NCBI GenBank assembly: GCA_028023455.1
Contig: JAQFVV010001006.1
Location: 28,501 to 92,500, forward strand
Direction: 5' to 3'
Origin: Epiperipatus broadwayi
Lineage: Eukaryota; Onychophora; Udeonychophora; Euonychophora; Peripatidae
Length of the DNA stretch: 64,000 bases
The translations under genes and the position numbers were made by a program. A model generated the notes under the pieces. It was not told the origin of the DNA. It worked only from the letters and a program-made list of their open reading frames with translations, and did not search any database. This document shows positions 37,562 through 49,199 of this stretch, piece after piece. Within the stretch, counting starts at the first letter, position 1. Each line of letters begins with the position of its first letter.

Positions 37562-37612
37562 TGTAGCGCTTTCGATTACAGGGTAATCCTCGTCAGCTTT
37601 AACTGAATTTCA
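37562..37612 (-). ncRNA. Hammerhead ribozyme motif, minus strand (PLE type)
   Basis: Read on the minus strand: CTGACGA (37596-37590), G, stem II gattac/gtaatc (6 bp, loop cct, 37588-37574), then GAAA (37573-37570), then gcgcta with the predicted cleavage position after ..GCUA (near 37563). All invariant core bases CUGANGA and GAAA are intact. Stem III would be the self-complementary AGCGCU with no loop, a feature known for PLE hammerheads that act as dimers. Stem I is weak and its loop contacts cannot be judged by eye. Confidence 0.85.
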
Positions 37613-37710
37613 AATTTTTTAAACTTAATGTTATGTGTAGCTGTGTATGGCTGTATTTGAAACTTTGCACAGCTTATGGAAATATACATAACATTAAGTT
37701 TAAAAAATTT

Positions 37711-37775
37711 GAAATTCAGTTAAAGCTGATGAGGATTACCATGTAATCGAAAGTGCTACAAAAAAATTTAAACTA
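37711..37775 (+). ncRNA. Hammerhead ribozyme motif, plus strand (PLE type)
   Basis: CTGATGA (37726-37732), G, stem II gattac (37734-37739)/gtaatc (37743-37748) with loop cat, GAAA (37749-37752), then gtgcta (37753-37758), with the predicted cleavage position after 37758. All invariant core bases are intact. Stem III (AGUGCU) would need two G-U pairs in a dimer, so it is weaker than in the minus-strand copy. Confidence 0.83.
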
Positions 37776-37821
37776 TAGTATTGTATTTACCATTAAAATT
37801 TGTTTATATATATATATATAT

Positions 37822-40640
37822 TGAAACGATAACTTTCCAAGCCCCTATCGTTTCACCATCAACTTAATGACCTACTCGTCTGAACTAGTTTCGAACCTAT
37901 CTTAAATATAAAAATGTTAAATGTAAAAATGTTATATATAAGTCGAGCGGGAAAACTTTGCTATAATGGCCGCTTAAATTGCATCATCCATTTACATACG
38001 AAAACACGCTATAATTAGACAGGTTTGATAAAGTTATAGCGGAGAAATGCTCATAATTTATTATAAAATGTTTTATTAATTTTCAGTCAATTCTTAATTA
38101 TGTTCGCTATTATATTCGTATGTGGATGGATAAGTTAAACATTGGAATGATATATATATATCTTTAAGTTTAAATAAAGATCCTGTAAAACATTTTCTTT
38201 AAATTATATTTAATGGTTTTCTGATTTAATGTTTTACATATATAATTGAAACTCAAGTATTTTCTTTAAATTTGCTTTTTTTTTTAATAAACAAATAATA
38301 TTGTAAGAACAAATATGTTAAAAGTTATTTATTTCAGTAAAATAAAAATCATCCATTTGTAATTAAAAATGAGAATTTTGTGTAAACAAGATATCAATTA
38401 GTGACTGCACCCCGGGTAAAAAGTAAAATCTAGTTTACTGATTGATTTTTGTTTGCAACAAAAGACTTTATCATTAAATCAGAATACCGTTCCTTCTGCT
38501 AAGCTTTAACATTCTTTAACACCTAAAAAGGAATTTAATTAATGAAACTGAATCAAATTATATAATTTATATATTTTAATAATTTTAAGTAATTAAATGT
38601 AACACCTCGGAGACGTTATCTGTTGTAGAAATTGGATTATATTATTTTGTTTAATTAAAAGTCAATTGGTCCCGAGGCTAATGAAATTCCAAAAAGGTGT
38701 TAAAGTTTAGTCGAAATGTATAAATAGGGCTTATTTTAAGCGGGAAGATATACTCCATCTTGCTGTTGAAGAGCTATTATTCTCCAAGTTATAAATTGTT
38801 TAATTTTACCATGTCTGGTTAAAGTCAGGCACAATTTTGCTGTCGTTCCCGTGATGAAACGCCGGGTTCAATCCATCAAATGCCAAAGCAACAACCAACA
38901 AGCTTACACCAAATAAAAGATGTCATAAGCCACTAAAAGGGAATTGCCTTCATTCCAACACCATTTTAAATCGTCTCGCAACTGAATAAGAACATGCCAT
39001 AAGCCACCAAAGAACTCACCTTCGTTCCAGCTCGAATCTATCCAGTCCAGCTATAGAACTGTTATACTATTATTTAAAATAGCAGAGCTCTGTGAATTTC
39101 AAAAACAATCATGATTTCTTCAAAAACAGGTTAGCTAACCATATTATCGAAACTTCTTTCTAAATTGTTTTTCAAATAATCTTTAAATTCTATAATATGA
39201 AATACTTTTGTAAATTTCTGTGTTAATTAATGTTTTGCTATATAATTTAATCACTGCAGTTATATTTTGCGTTTCTTTTGCTTATTTTTAATTATTATTA
39301 GTTGTGCCTATGTTTCGAAACGGTGTGCATTTAATTATAGAATATGTCTTTAAACATATAAATCTAAAATCTTCGTATTATTATTTATATAGCATCATTT
39401 CGTGCGCTGTTTCAAAACCCAAATTCATATTTTGTCATTTAATAAATTAATTAATATAAATATAAAATGTGGCTTTTCAACCTTTAATTATTATATTACT
39501 AAAGATTAAACTAGCCTGGAGTGCAATCATAAGTATATTTTTTAGTAAAGTATTCGTAAGTCCCTTATTAAATATACTTTTCCTCCTTTTTAAAAGTTTA
39601 GTAGTTATAGATAACTAAAGAGATTGAACGGGATAAAGTAAAGTTTGTATATATTCCTGTCAGTAGCATATACATATTTCTCATGCTACAGAAGAGTTGG
39701 CTCTTTTGATCAAGCTGATAAACTTGTGTTAATTTAATATGTGATATTTCATTTATAATATCCTTCTGCTTGGCGGATGTGAAACTTATTAATCTTTTTC
39801 TCGTTGTGCTGTTTTATATATAAGATGAAGCCACGGTGTTGCCAGTACATCTTCTCTTATAGGGTAGTGCAGTAGCGAAGTCTGAGCTATGGGCCAGATT
39901 AGCACGTAAGTCCCCTGCTTCTTATGAACCAAATAAAGGTTCCCTTTTGCAGCATGACGACCGGTTATTGGGTAAACCGTTGTTTGTCACAAAAACCCTA
40001 AAACTATTCTTCCATCTGCAGAGCCACTTTATTATTATATTTTACTTGTGCCTAATGTATTAGTAAAATCGTTATAGCCAACTCTCCCTCCCTAATATGC
40101 AGTCTTCGGCATTGATCTGAAGCATTCTTGAAAACCCGTTCAATCTAAAGCTATCTGAGACGCTTTAAAAGCCCATAGTTAATATAAATTTATTATAATT
40201 AAGACGTATTATTAAGCTTCACTCCAGACTTGGTTTGATTTCATGAACAATAGCCACTCGAACTGATGATGAAAGGGCATAACTAGTAAAAGTTAATGTA
40301 GTGATTAGTTATATAGCAGGGCTATTTGTTTCCATTAAATAATATTGGATCAATTAAATAATAGCCAACGTATCAATTATTGTTTAAATGGCCTAGAGTA
40401 ATGTTACTTTATAAATAAAATGCCTGCGTGCATTTGCCAACAACAATTATCAATAAATATATTTTAATTCATCATATATCAGTTTCTGTCTCATTATTAA
40501 ATCAATCCAATTCACTAATTTCCCATAGCTATTTCATTAGTAAAACCGCTATTAACTAATTATCTTAGATTTGATCTTTGAAATGTCTTTAGTGTTTAAG
40601 TTGTTTATATAGATGTTTAAGTCCATGAATCTTTTGTTTC
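37822..40640. other. Less AT-rich non-coding region with promoter-like elements; possible LTR relics
   Basis: A short hairpin gaaacgat/atcgtttc lies at about 37823-37856. At 38598 a string tgtaacacctcgg resembles an LTR 5' end; downstream are a TATA-like gtataaatagggc (about 38718-38730) and a polyadenylation-like caaataaaag (about 38911). A second TATA-like segment, ttatatataagatg, lies near 39812-39826 and an aataaa near 39943. No matching LTR partner, target duplication or coding frame was found, so these are suggestive only. Confidence 0.3.
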
Positions 40641-40830
40641 TCCGATTTGCTAGTGGGCCGGATTAAGAATTAATTCTCGTGGGCCATCATTGTTATGTTG
40701 TCCATTAGGTGTTTGATCTGGGGCTTGGAAAGTGGGTTCGAATCCAGGCTGGTCCCTGACCAAAATCTCGGGCTCGACTGGGTTTGAAGTACATTTTGTG
40801 AGTTCCAGCTCGTGTTAGATGGATAAGCAT
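40640..40830 (+). mobile_element. Possible tRNA-derived SINE relic
   Basis: A perfect pol III B-box consensus, ggttcgaatcc (40735-40745), stands in a less AT-rich block. No convincing A box at the expected spacing and no A tail or duplication was seen, so this may be chance. Confidence 0.3.
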
Positions 40831-40834
40831 ATTT

Positions 40835-43280
40835 TGACTGGCACAATATATATATTGGTTAAATAACCTTTAAATTTCATTATTAATTTTGTTACATTTA
40901 TGAGAAGTACATAATTAGATTTCATTCATTTATTTGATGGAGTAACATATGTGGAAGCATTAAATTATGAATGAGAATAATCTATGGTTGATGAGTGACA
41001 CACTAGAAAGAAAAGAAATTGAACTAAAAGAATAAATTTAGCATGATCAAAATATCACAGCTTACAGACCTTTATAGGTTTCTGACTTTTAGAAAAGAAT
41101 ATAATAATATAGAAAATAGCAGTGGTAATATGAAGGCCAATTATAAATGTGGATTTGTTTCCAGGAGTTTGATTGAATGCTTCATCATTTAAACAAATAG
41201 AAAGCTGACTTGCCACTACCACAATTTTTGTGAGATCAGCTTCTTGAAGTTGAGGGTCTTAAATGGAGGTGCTATGGGCTGGCTGTCCCAGAATTATTCC
41301 CATGCAGAGCTACCATTGCAAGAGTATATGATCCAAAGATCATTTATTGCCTTATCTAAAGACCTATAACGAAGATATGAAAGGCCCAGGTTTTCCGATG
41401 CATGTCTATGATAAAGCTTATTTGATAATGAAAAATAGCCTATGTTAGCAATGCTTAGAATAATAAATAATCATTTAATATATTTAGTCAACTTCTGACC
41501 TATACCAATAGCATCAAGCGTGATGGTGGGATTGAGTTACTAAAGGTTGATTATATAGAAATATATTAGAATAATATTTAAAATTAATACTAAGGTATTT
41601 GACTTTTGTTCTATGTATAACCACCACATACATTATATATAGATACAGCTTTATGACTTAAGGTATGCTTCAATTAATTTAAATGAATATATAAACTGAG
41701 TGGGCAATAATCAAGATATATGGAATTAAGCATATGATTAATAAAATATTTATTTTGAAATTAACATTGCACTAATAAATTTATCATAAAATGATTGAAA
41801 ATTATCTAAGAATAAGTGATCAAAGGCGGAGCTTTCTTCTCCTCTGTTGTTTACACAAATATATAAAATATAAAAAAAGTATATTTGAAATCTCCCAACC
41901 TAGCAAGTGTCTGTGGTGTAAACTGGTCAACAAAAATTATTAATGAGTTGCCAGTCCCCTTTTAATAGTGGGTAGCTGAGCTAAAGTATTTATACTTATA
42001 CTTGTGAGGGTTGGGGTTTATTGGCATATAATATTGAATTTAAAATATACACAATATACATAATAGAGTAAATAAAAGATTTTGCTGCACCAAATTAGAA
42101 ATTAAATGAAATTATGAGGCTAATAAAGATTATTTTAGAAAATGTTGTAGAGAGTAAAATATATCAAAGAAGTTACATATTATTTAGAAGATTAACTAAT
42201 TTTAGAAATAATAGATTACAATTCATGAAACCTTAAACATTATACTCTTGATTATATTTGTGAGTTACTAGAGAGAAACATTAGATTCTATGTGGGCAGC
42301 ATTTCAACAGTTTACTTACACTTTTTTCAATGGTTTTGGATTTGGTGTGAAGTCCATAATATTTTACTGTCATTCATTCAAAGCATGAATGTCTTTTACA
42401 GACATATTTAAAAGCAAGTAGCAGATTTCCATGGGTCAGTTTTTAAAGTATAGCATAGCAGTTTATGGTTGTTTAAATATAGAGCAGCATTCTGGTGGGA
42501 GCTGTTTCAGGAATGATCATGAAAATGTGCATTTTTTCTTTCTACTCAGCAATTGACATGTTAAAGATTTGAGTGGCATGGATTAGTTAAGTGGATGCTT
42601 CAAAATTTTAGACACTAAACAAACAGGAGTAAATTTGACATCTGATTATTTGATCCCTTGTTATGTTAGGAATGCTTTTAAGATACCTTTCCTGAGGCAT
42701 TATATAATACTGCTACAAGATGGTTTTACTACAGGAAATCCACCTTTGTTCTGCAGGTAAGACAAAACAATGCAATCAGGTAGATAAGTTCTAAACAATT
42801 GTTTTAAAATCTATTTCTAATTTTAGAAATAGATTTTAAAATGATAAAATTTTCATTAATGGGCACTATATTAACTTTATCAAATTTATAGCTTTCTTTG
42901 TTTTAATAATACCAATGGATTTTATAATTAAAGATTTGGAAGGCTTCTAGTACTTTTGAACAAGATTGCATCATCCTGTGACCACCATTAAAGGAATATA
43001 CATTTGAATATAAACTTTTAAATATACATTTGAATATAAATTATAAAATATTAATAGAAGATATAAATAAAATACAATTATACATGTTAACATCTTCTAT
43101 TGTTTGTCATATATACATGTCTTTCTGCACATACACGACTCTATCCATTATTTTATAGCTCTTATATATATATCCCCAAATTTACTATATATATATATAT
43201 ATAAAGAGATGAGTGTATGCATCTTCAGGGGAAAACAGCATTTAAACTTTGTTTGATGGTACAAAGTTTAGATAGGGTCT
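40835..43280. other. Non-coding stretch, no gene recognised
   Basis: AT-rich sequence with a donor-like cagGTAAGA at about 42758 that is not preceded by an open exon frame. No domain, RNA gene or repeat family assigned, apart from the palindrome at 42802-42841. Confidence 0.4.
42802..42841. repeat. Perfect palindrome with 19-bp arms and 2-base loop
   Basis: ttttaaaatctatttctaa (42802-42820), tt, then its exact complement (42823-42841). Confidence 0.93.
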
Positions 43281-44359
43281 TAAAGCACAGTTTGACTTTT
43301 TGACTGACTTCTTCAGTATATAGAAGCATATTTAATAGAAGTATGCTTAATTCATATATGTATAAGCAGGTATTTGATTCAGGTATAGAGACACATTATA
43401 TGGACACAGATTTAGGTATATAAAAGAATGTTCAATTCATATATGTATATAAACACGTATTTAATACAGGAAGGTAGACACATATTATAGAGACGCAGAA
43501 TTAGATCATGTATAAGGAATAATAGTAAATTTATATATATATATATATAACATTTAGTTTATTCAGGTATATTATGTAGACTGATTCAAATCATGTATAT
43601 AGAAGCATAATCAATTCATATAAGTATTTCATATATTCGTATAAGCACATAATTATATAAGCTCATATTTATTTCTGATATAGATAGATACATATTGTAT
43701 GAATGCAGATTTAATTTTATGAAATTAACAAATGACATTTTTTTATAATTACTAATTCCATTTTAAATATATATAAAATTCACATATACACGTGAGTATC
43801 AACAGAGAAAATCAGCTATCAATTGCTATAGTTTAGATTTTTTTTTTTTCAAACCAAATAAAGTCAATTTTTGTTTGAGAGATTATCTATTAATTATCAT
43901 TTTTTAAATTTAGATTATAGAAACATTTATTCTTTACTCCTTGTCTTATGTTATAAATCTAGGCAAAATTATTTTCTTTGTTTCATTTTAAAATGTCTCT
44001 CTTTTCTTATTTAAAAAAAAATATTGAATTAATCTTTTAGAAAACCACATTTCAATTTATCTTTTCTGAAATGCTTTTCTTGCAGTATTAACTAAATATA
44101 ATACCTATAAATCAATTACATTTAAATATGTCAAAGGTTAACTACAGTTGTCTTATCTTTATATGGAGATAATTCACAGCTGGTAAATCTTTACATTAAG
44201 GAGGGATTTGTCTTAGAGCTGAATGATATATGTTTTCTTTTTGATGGTCACTTAGCCATGTCTTTATCCTCCAGATGGGTCTTCATTTTTCTGATTTTTT
44301 CATGGTGTGGGAAGAGAGAGAGAAAGCTACTATTGTAAGCCAAGCATTCTAGTGTTTTC

Positions 44360-44800
44360 CAAGTTAATTATCTGCTTCTTAATTTGATTAATTCTTTTAT
44401 TTTGACTTTCAGTCATTTTTATGATTTGCTTTTTCTATTCTTAGGTGTGCTTCTATTATTTGTTTTTGCATCCTTTCATTTAAACTTTGATTTGCTTCTA
44501 TTATCTGCTTTTCCATTTTTTTATTTAAACTTTGATTTGCTTCTATTATCTGTTTTTGATTCTCTTCTCTTTGTTCATCTCTTTTTTATTTTCTTCTTCT
44601 CTTTGTTTACACTCTTCATCTCTTTGGTCATCTTTTTTTTATTTTCTTCTTTCATAATTTTTAATAGCTGGATTAATATCAAAACCTCTATTTTTTGAGT
44701 TTCTTCTATTTGTTGTTGACCATCTTCTTGTTTTTGTTCTTCATCTGATGATTCTTTTCGGTTTCTATGTTCATCTTTTTTTTCACTCTGGTTATCATCT
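44360..44800 (-). pseudogene. Degenerate Lys/Glu-rich coiled-coil reading frame (left arm)
   Basis: The minus strand reads a highly charged stretch with DEEQKQEDGQQQIEETQ, then KQIIEANQSLNKKMEKQIIE and ANQSLNERMQKQIIEAHLRI. The heptad-like spacing of I/L and the repeated 11- to 14-residue unit 'KQIIEANQSLN' suggest a coiled coil. Frameshifts and stops break it. It is the inverted counterpart of 45760-46110. Charged coiled coils of this kind occur in gag-like and accessory proteins of transposons, but nothing here identifies the family. The plus-strand frame 44384-44698 is its antisense shadow. Confidence 0.55.
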
Positions 44801-45759
44801 AACTTTAAACTTTCAGTTTATTTCTTTCTTATGATATTTAACTCTGTGACAAATTTTACTACTGATTTCCTTTTTTATCTACCTTAGTAAGATTCTCTCT
44901 CTCTCTCCACACTATGATTTAGTTTCAACTTCTTTATTATGTCTATTTTATTCCTTATATGTCATTGATTTTATTTAGCTTTCTTAATTCCCCCTTTTAT
45001 TATTCCTTTTAACATCTCTACATTATATGTATTGTTCACACTCATAGAATTGTACTTTGCTTTGTCTTACATATTTCTTCTTTGCCTGTTTCTTTTCTCC
45101 TTCTAGTTTTTTATTATACATATAGGTAGTGTTGGCTAAATCAAGCGTCACTATTAGGGTGACAAATGTAACCAGACTAGATCCTCCTTACCCTTTTTTG
45201 GTTGATTTCTTTCTTGATGGGTATATTGCAGGAAGGAGATATCGATTGGCATTACCCAATGATGAGATCATCACCCTATAACAATATTTTCTGCTCATCA
45301 GAGGGTGTATTATTAAAGTGACTGAAACAACTAGAAATTTATGTTTATATTTCCAAATGGTACCACTAGAGTCCCAGCTTACTAGAACCTTTCTCATTTA
45401 GATCTGATTATGCCAGACATAGATCAGAAAACATGAGGGTCCTGTGAATAAGTTCACTAGAAAGAGGATGATATATACAATGAATCTGACAATATGTATT
45501 ATTTTACATAACAATTATTTATTTAACAACAATATTTGGTTTCTTTGTTTGATTAGGAGTGTTCATTTTATAAGAAATTATATTTATCTATGTGTAAATC
45601 ACACTATATCTCTTTTTAGTTCATAAGTAGAAGTAGTTTTCTTTGAGTTTATGTCCTACCATATCTGCATATATAGCATTACTGGTCATAGACATCTATT
45701 AATTCATATGACAGTGCATTCCTAGGTTAGCTTGACATCTTTTTTGACTCTTGATGTTT

Positions 45760-46110
45760 AGTCAAATAATGAAGCTATTAGAAATTATGAAAGAAGAAAA
45801 TAAAAAGAGATGAACAAAAAGAAGAAAAACATAAACAAAGAGATGAAGAGAATAAAAAAGAGATAAACAAAGAAAAGAGGATCAAAAACAGATAATGGAA
45901 GCAAATCAAAGTTTAAATAAAAAATGAAAAAATGGATAATAGAAGCATATCAAAGTTTAAATAAAAAGATGGAAAAACAATTAATAGAAGCAAACCAAAG
46001 AATAGAAAAACAAATAATAGAAGTGACTGACAATCAAAATAAAACAATTAATCAAATAAAGAAGCAGATAATTAACTTGAAAAACGCCAGAATGCTCAGA
46101 TAACCAGAGT
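45760..46110 (+). pseudogene. Degenerate Lys/Glu-rich coiled-coil reading frame (right arm)
   Basis: The plus strand carries MKLLEIMKEENKK at 45769, and after a frameshift DEQKEEKHKQRDEENKKEI, then the repeated QIMEANQSLNKK and QLIEANQRIEKQIIEV patterns, in three different frames separated by stops. It is the inverted counterpart of 44800-44360, with about the same order of repeats. Both copies are broken, so the original length and function are unknown. Confidence 0.55.
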
Positions 46111-47159
46111 AGCTTTCTCTCTCTTTTTTCCCACACCATGAAACAGTTAGGAAAATTAAGAGATGCCTAAGCTACAATCGAAAAGAAAAGGTATACCATT
46201 CAGTTCTAAGGCAAATCCCTCTTTATTGTAAAGATTTACCAGCTGTGAATACCTACATATAAAGATAAGAAAACTCTAGTTAACCTTTGACATATTTAAA
46301 TGTATTTAGTTAATGCTGTAAGAAAAACATTTTGGAAAAAATAAAATGAAACGTGGTTACTTAAAATAAGTAATTCAACACATTTTTTTTTAAATGAGAA
46401 AAGATAGACATTTTAAAATGAAACAAACAAGAAAATGAATTTGCCTGGATTTATAAAATAAGTCAAGGGCTAAAGAATAAATCATTCTATAATCTAAATT
46501 TTAAACAAACATTGATAATTAATCAATAAGAATCTGTCAAACAAAAATTGACTTTATTTGGTTTGAAAAAAAAAAAAACCTAAACCATAGAAATTGATAG
46601 CTCATTTTGATATGTGAATTTTATATATAGTCAAAATGAAATTAGTAATTATAAATGTTATTTGTTATTTTCACAAAATCAATTCTGCATCCATACAATA
46701 TGTATCTATTTATATCTGAAATAAATATGTGCTTATATAATTATGTCCTTATACTTATATGAATTGATTATGCTTTTTATACATGAATTGAATCACGATG
46801 TGTCTCTATATACCTGAATAAACTATGTGTTATATATATATAAATTGACTAAGCTTCTATATACATGATCTAAATCTGTGTCTCTATAATGTGTCTATCT
46901 ACCTGGATTAAATACATGTTATACATATATGAATTGAACTAGATTCTATATACCTGACCTAAATCTGTGTCTATAAAATGTGTCTCTATATCTGAGTCAA
47001 ACATGCGCATATGTGCATATGAATTAAACATACTTTTATTAAATACACTTCTATATCCTTGATTTAAATATACATCCATATACTTACATTAAAGAGATGT
47101 TTATATAAATGAATTAAATATATGTAATTATATACATGAATGACTTAAATCTGCATCTG

Positions 47160-47855
47160 GACTTAGGAATTAAATATGTGAATATATTCAAATAGAATTA
47201 TTGGCCTCTAAATGATTAATAAAAGAATGAATCCATATACAAATCAAGTAATAGCTATGCCTATAAAGTTAAATATATATGTGTATAAAAAGAATCTAGA
47301 TTCACCAAGGAGAAACTAAAATTGAGAAATGATAGAGGAGCTATCCGTTATGTACACATGGATATCTAAATAAATTCCTACTTTGTGGAATGCATCCATA
47401 ACAGGACAATTGAATATAAAGGATGCACATTTGAGGATCACCAATGATGGAACCAAGTATCAGAGAAATTACCAAAATATAGGATTAAATGATCTATGAA
47501 ACCTGAACTGCAATGAATTGCTAGGAGTATTATCCAAATACTATTATTGAAATAAATAGTTATATAAAATAATTATCTCATGAGTCTCATTTCATGTCCT
47601 TTTTTTTTATTCCAGTTTTTCATGAGAATGTCACATTCCTTGAGCTATGTCAGCATAACCTGATCTAGGTAAGTAAGGTGTTGTGAGCTGAAACTCTAGA
47701 AGCATCATTTGGGAAACAAACAGATAAATTTCTAGATGTTTTTAGTCTCTTTAATGCTACACTCTCTGATGAGCAGGAAACATTGTTGTAGGGGAGGGGT
47801 AAATCCTTCTTACAATATGCTCATCAGGAGAGAGGTTGGAAGTGCCATTCTGGTT

Positions 47856-47858
<3 letters not shown>
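47160..47858. repeat. Repeat modules Y (inverted) and X (direct) next to the palindrome
   Basis: 47160-47600 is the reverse complement of 36190-36790. 47620-47858 resembles 35640-35945 in the same orientation (gagctatgtcag, aactctagaagc, tttgggaaaca, tgatgagcaggaaa, ending ttctggttaca). The copy ends exactly where the AT microsatellite begins. Confidence 0.82.

Positions 47859-47922
<64 letters not shown>
47859..47922. repeat. AT dinucleotide microsatellite, 64 bp
   Basis: Uninterrupted AT run that starts at the end of repeat module X (after ctggttaca). Frames crossing it give IYIYIY tracts that are artefacts. Confidence 0.97.
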
Positions 47923-47926
<4 letters not shown>

Positions 47927-48611
47927 CATTAAATCACCCCACATGGTTAAGAAATCCAGTACCACCTTCTGTGAACTAATATATAAATGCATTAGAGTTT
48001 GTATATTTATTTCAGTATAGCGTTATGCACTGGGATTATTATATACTGTATATTACTATTTGTCAATATCTATACAATAATAAAAAGTAAAGAAATATAA
48101 AAATATCTTACTTCTTCAGAGTATGGTTTTTTTATATGTAAACTAGAAAAATACATACACATCTGGAGGTACACTACCTTATAAGAGGAAAAACGTAAGT
48201 TATATTCCATTCTATTTTTTTTTTGTTCTTCTATCTTTTTCACATGCACAAAATGACACCACTTCTAAGTATTCAAGGATTGTTTCTTTTTCTACTTTAA
48301 ATTTTTTACATTATTTTCCAATAAACAGTTATACTTTTCGCAAGTAGTTCGTAGCAGGATCACATAGTGATCATGGTGAGAGGAAGGTCATTGTACTATC
48401 CATTTATTCAATATCACTGCCTCTGACCTACTTGTTTGTCTGCATTATAGCCATTAAATAATTTGAGCTATACTAAATTTTATATTCCTGAGTTGAAATT
48501 ATGACACCCAGCTTTTAGTTTCAATGTTTAAAATTGTTTAAAATGCTTCAATTCAGACCTTTACTTAAATTTCTTTTAAAAATGTATGAACGAGATTCCT
48601 AAATATTACAC

Positions 48612-48745
48612 ACCATTTTCTCTGGGGCCAATCACTTCATCTGGATCAAAGCTATGATCAGCAAAATAAAAAAAAGAGATCGTTGTTATGCCATTACCCT
48701 TTGTTTTATAGACACATGATATTCCACAAAACTCAGCAGGTACAT
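48612..48745 (-). CDS. Possible exon of unknown gene
   Basis: The minus strand has a frame of 40-45 codons with unusually even composition for this window (AEFCGISCVYKTKGNGITT, then FADHSFDPDEVIGPREN). It lies after a possible AG acceptor and ends at a possible GTGTGT donor. No domain was recognised and the acceptor lacks a strong pyrimidine tract. It lies downstream of the 51683-52352 receptor exon on the same strand. However, its frame does not fit the phase 1 junction and it does not resemble the receptor domain. It could be a separate gene's exon or chance. Confidence 0.22.
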
Positions 48746-49199
48746 ACTTTTTCTTATTTATTTAAGTATCAGCAAAGTTTTTGTTTCTTTAATTAATGAA
48801 TGGATAACTTAACTAACAATTACCTGCTGTGTTTTTTTTTTCATGAACAACAAGATAATCCTATAGATAAGTAAAACATTCCTTAATATTTACCTTTTTT
48901 TTAATTTCAGTTTTTTTTCTTATCTGACAAAAAAAAATACAAAATTATTAATCATAGATTGGTTAACCAAAATAAAAGAATACATTTTTCTATATAGAGA
49001 CCAAACAAAAGAAAAAAAAATTAAAATTTTGAGTAATAAACTGTTATTATTTTAAATACCAATTGATTATTACTATATGCATGTGTACATGTATATAATC
49101 GACAGTCATATTTTTATATTATTTTAAATTCTCAATTTAATTCTTTAACCTAAACACACACAAAACAACGACTATAATAAAATTATATGTATATTTACT

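Larger units (their letters stand above)
37515..37806. mobile_element. Inverted pair of PLE terminal segments (292-bp palindrome with 122-bp arms)
   Basis: Arms at about 37515-37637 and 37685-37806 are near-complete complements (taaacaaaattttaatggta at the left edge, its complement at the right). The inner and right arm sequence matches the terminal region of the PLE at 61924-63120: cataacattaagttta and gaaattcagttaaagctga are shared. Each arm contains a hammerhead ribozyme motif, so the palindrome is a head-to-head pair of PLE-type terminal repeats lacking the coding region. Both sides are TA repeats. Confidence 0.88.
43280..47160. repeat. Large imperfect palindrome (arms about 1.4 kb, central block about 1 kb)
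   Basis: From the outside inward, landmarks on the left recur as reverse complements on the right. Decayed satellite-like segments lie at 43290-43730 and 46690-47160. The poly-T/poly-A segment with ggtttgaa lies at 43838-43860 and 46556-46580. Segments ggttaacta and taaatctttaca recur around 44130-44200 and 46220-46290. The coiled-coil frames lie at 44360-44790 and 45760-46110. The centre (about 45120-45745) is an inverted copy of repeat module X. Arms are diverged by many substitutions and small indels, so the structure is old. It is not a simple tandem satellite; a foldback-type element or a duplicated inverted segment would fit. Confidence 0.82.

Noticed and set aside
38598-38990. Solo LTR
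   Set aside because: The TG start, TATA and AATAAA are suggestive, but no CA end, target duplication or second copy was found, so it is only mentioned as a possibility.
40735-40745. Perfect B box as a functional tRNA gene
   Set aside because: No A box at correct spacing and no cloverleaf could be drawn; at best a SINE relic.
42480-42770. Plus-strand exon with a good donor (cagGTAAGA) at 42758
   Set aside because: All frames before the donor contain stops back to the nearest acceptor-like site.
44384-44698. Plus-strand Leu/Phe-rich frame
   Set aside because: It is the antisense of the charged coiled-coil frame on the minus strand.
47736-48020. Open frames spanning the AT microsatellite (IYIYIY tracts)
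   Set aside because: They are repeat artefacts inside repeat module X and its flank.
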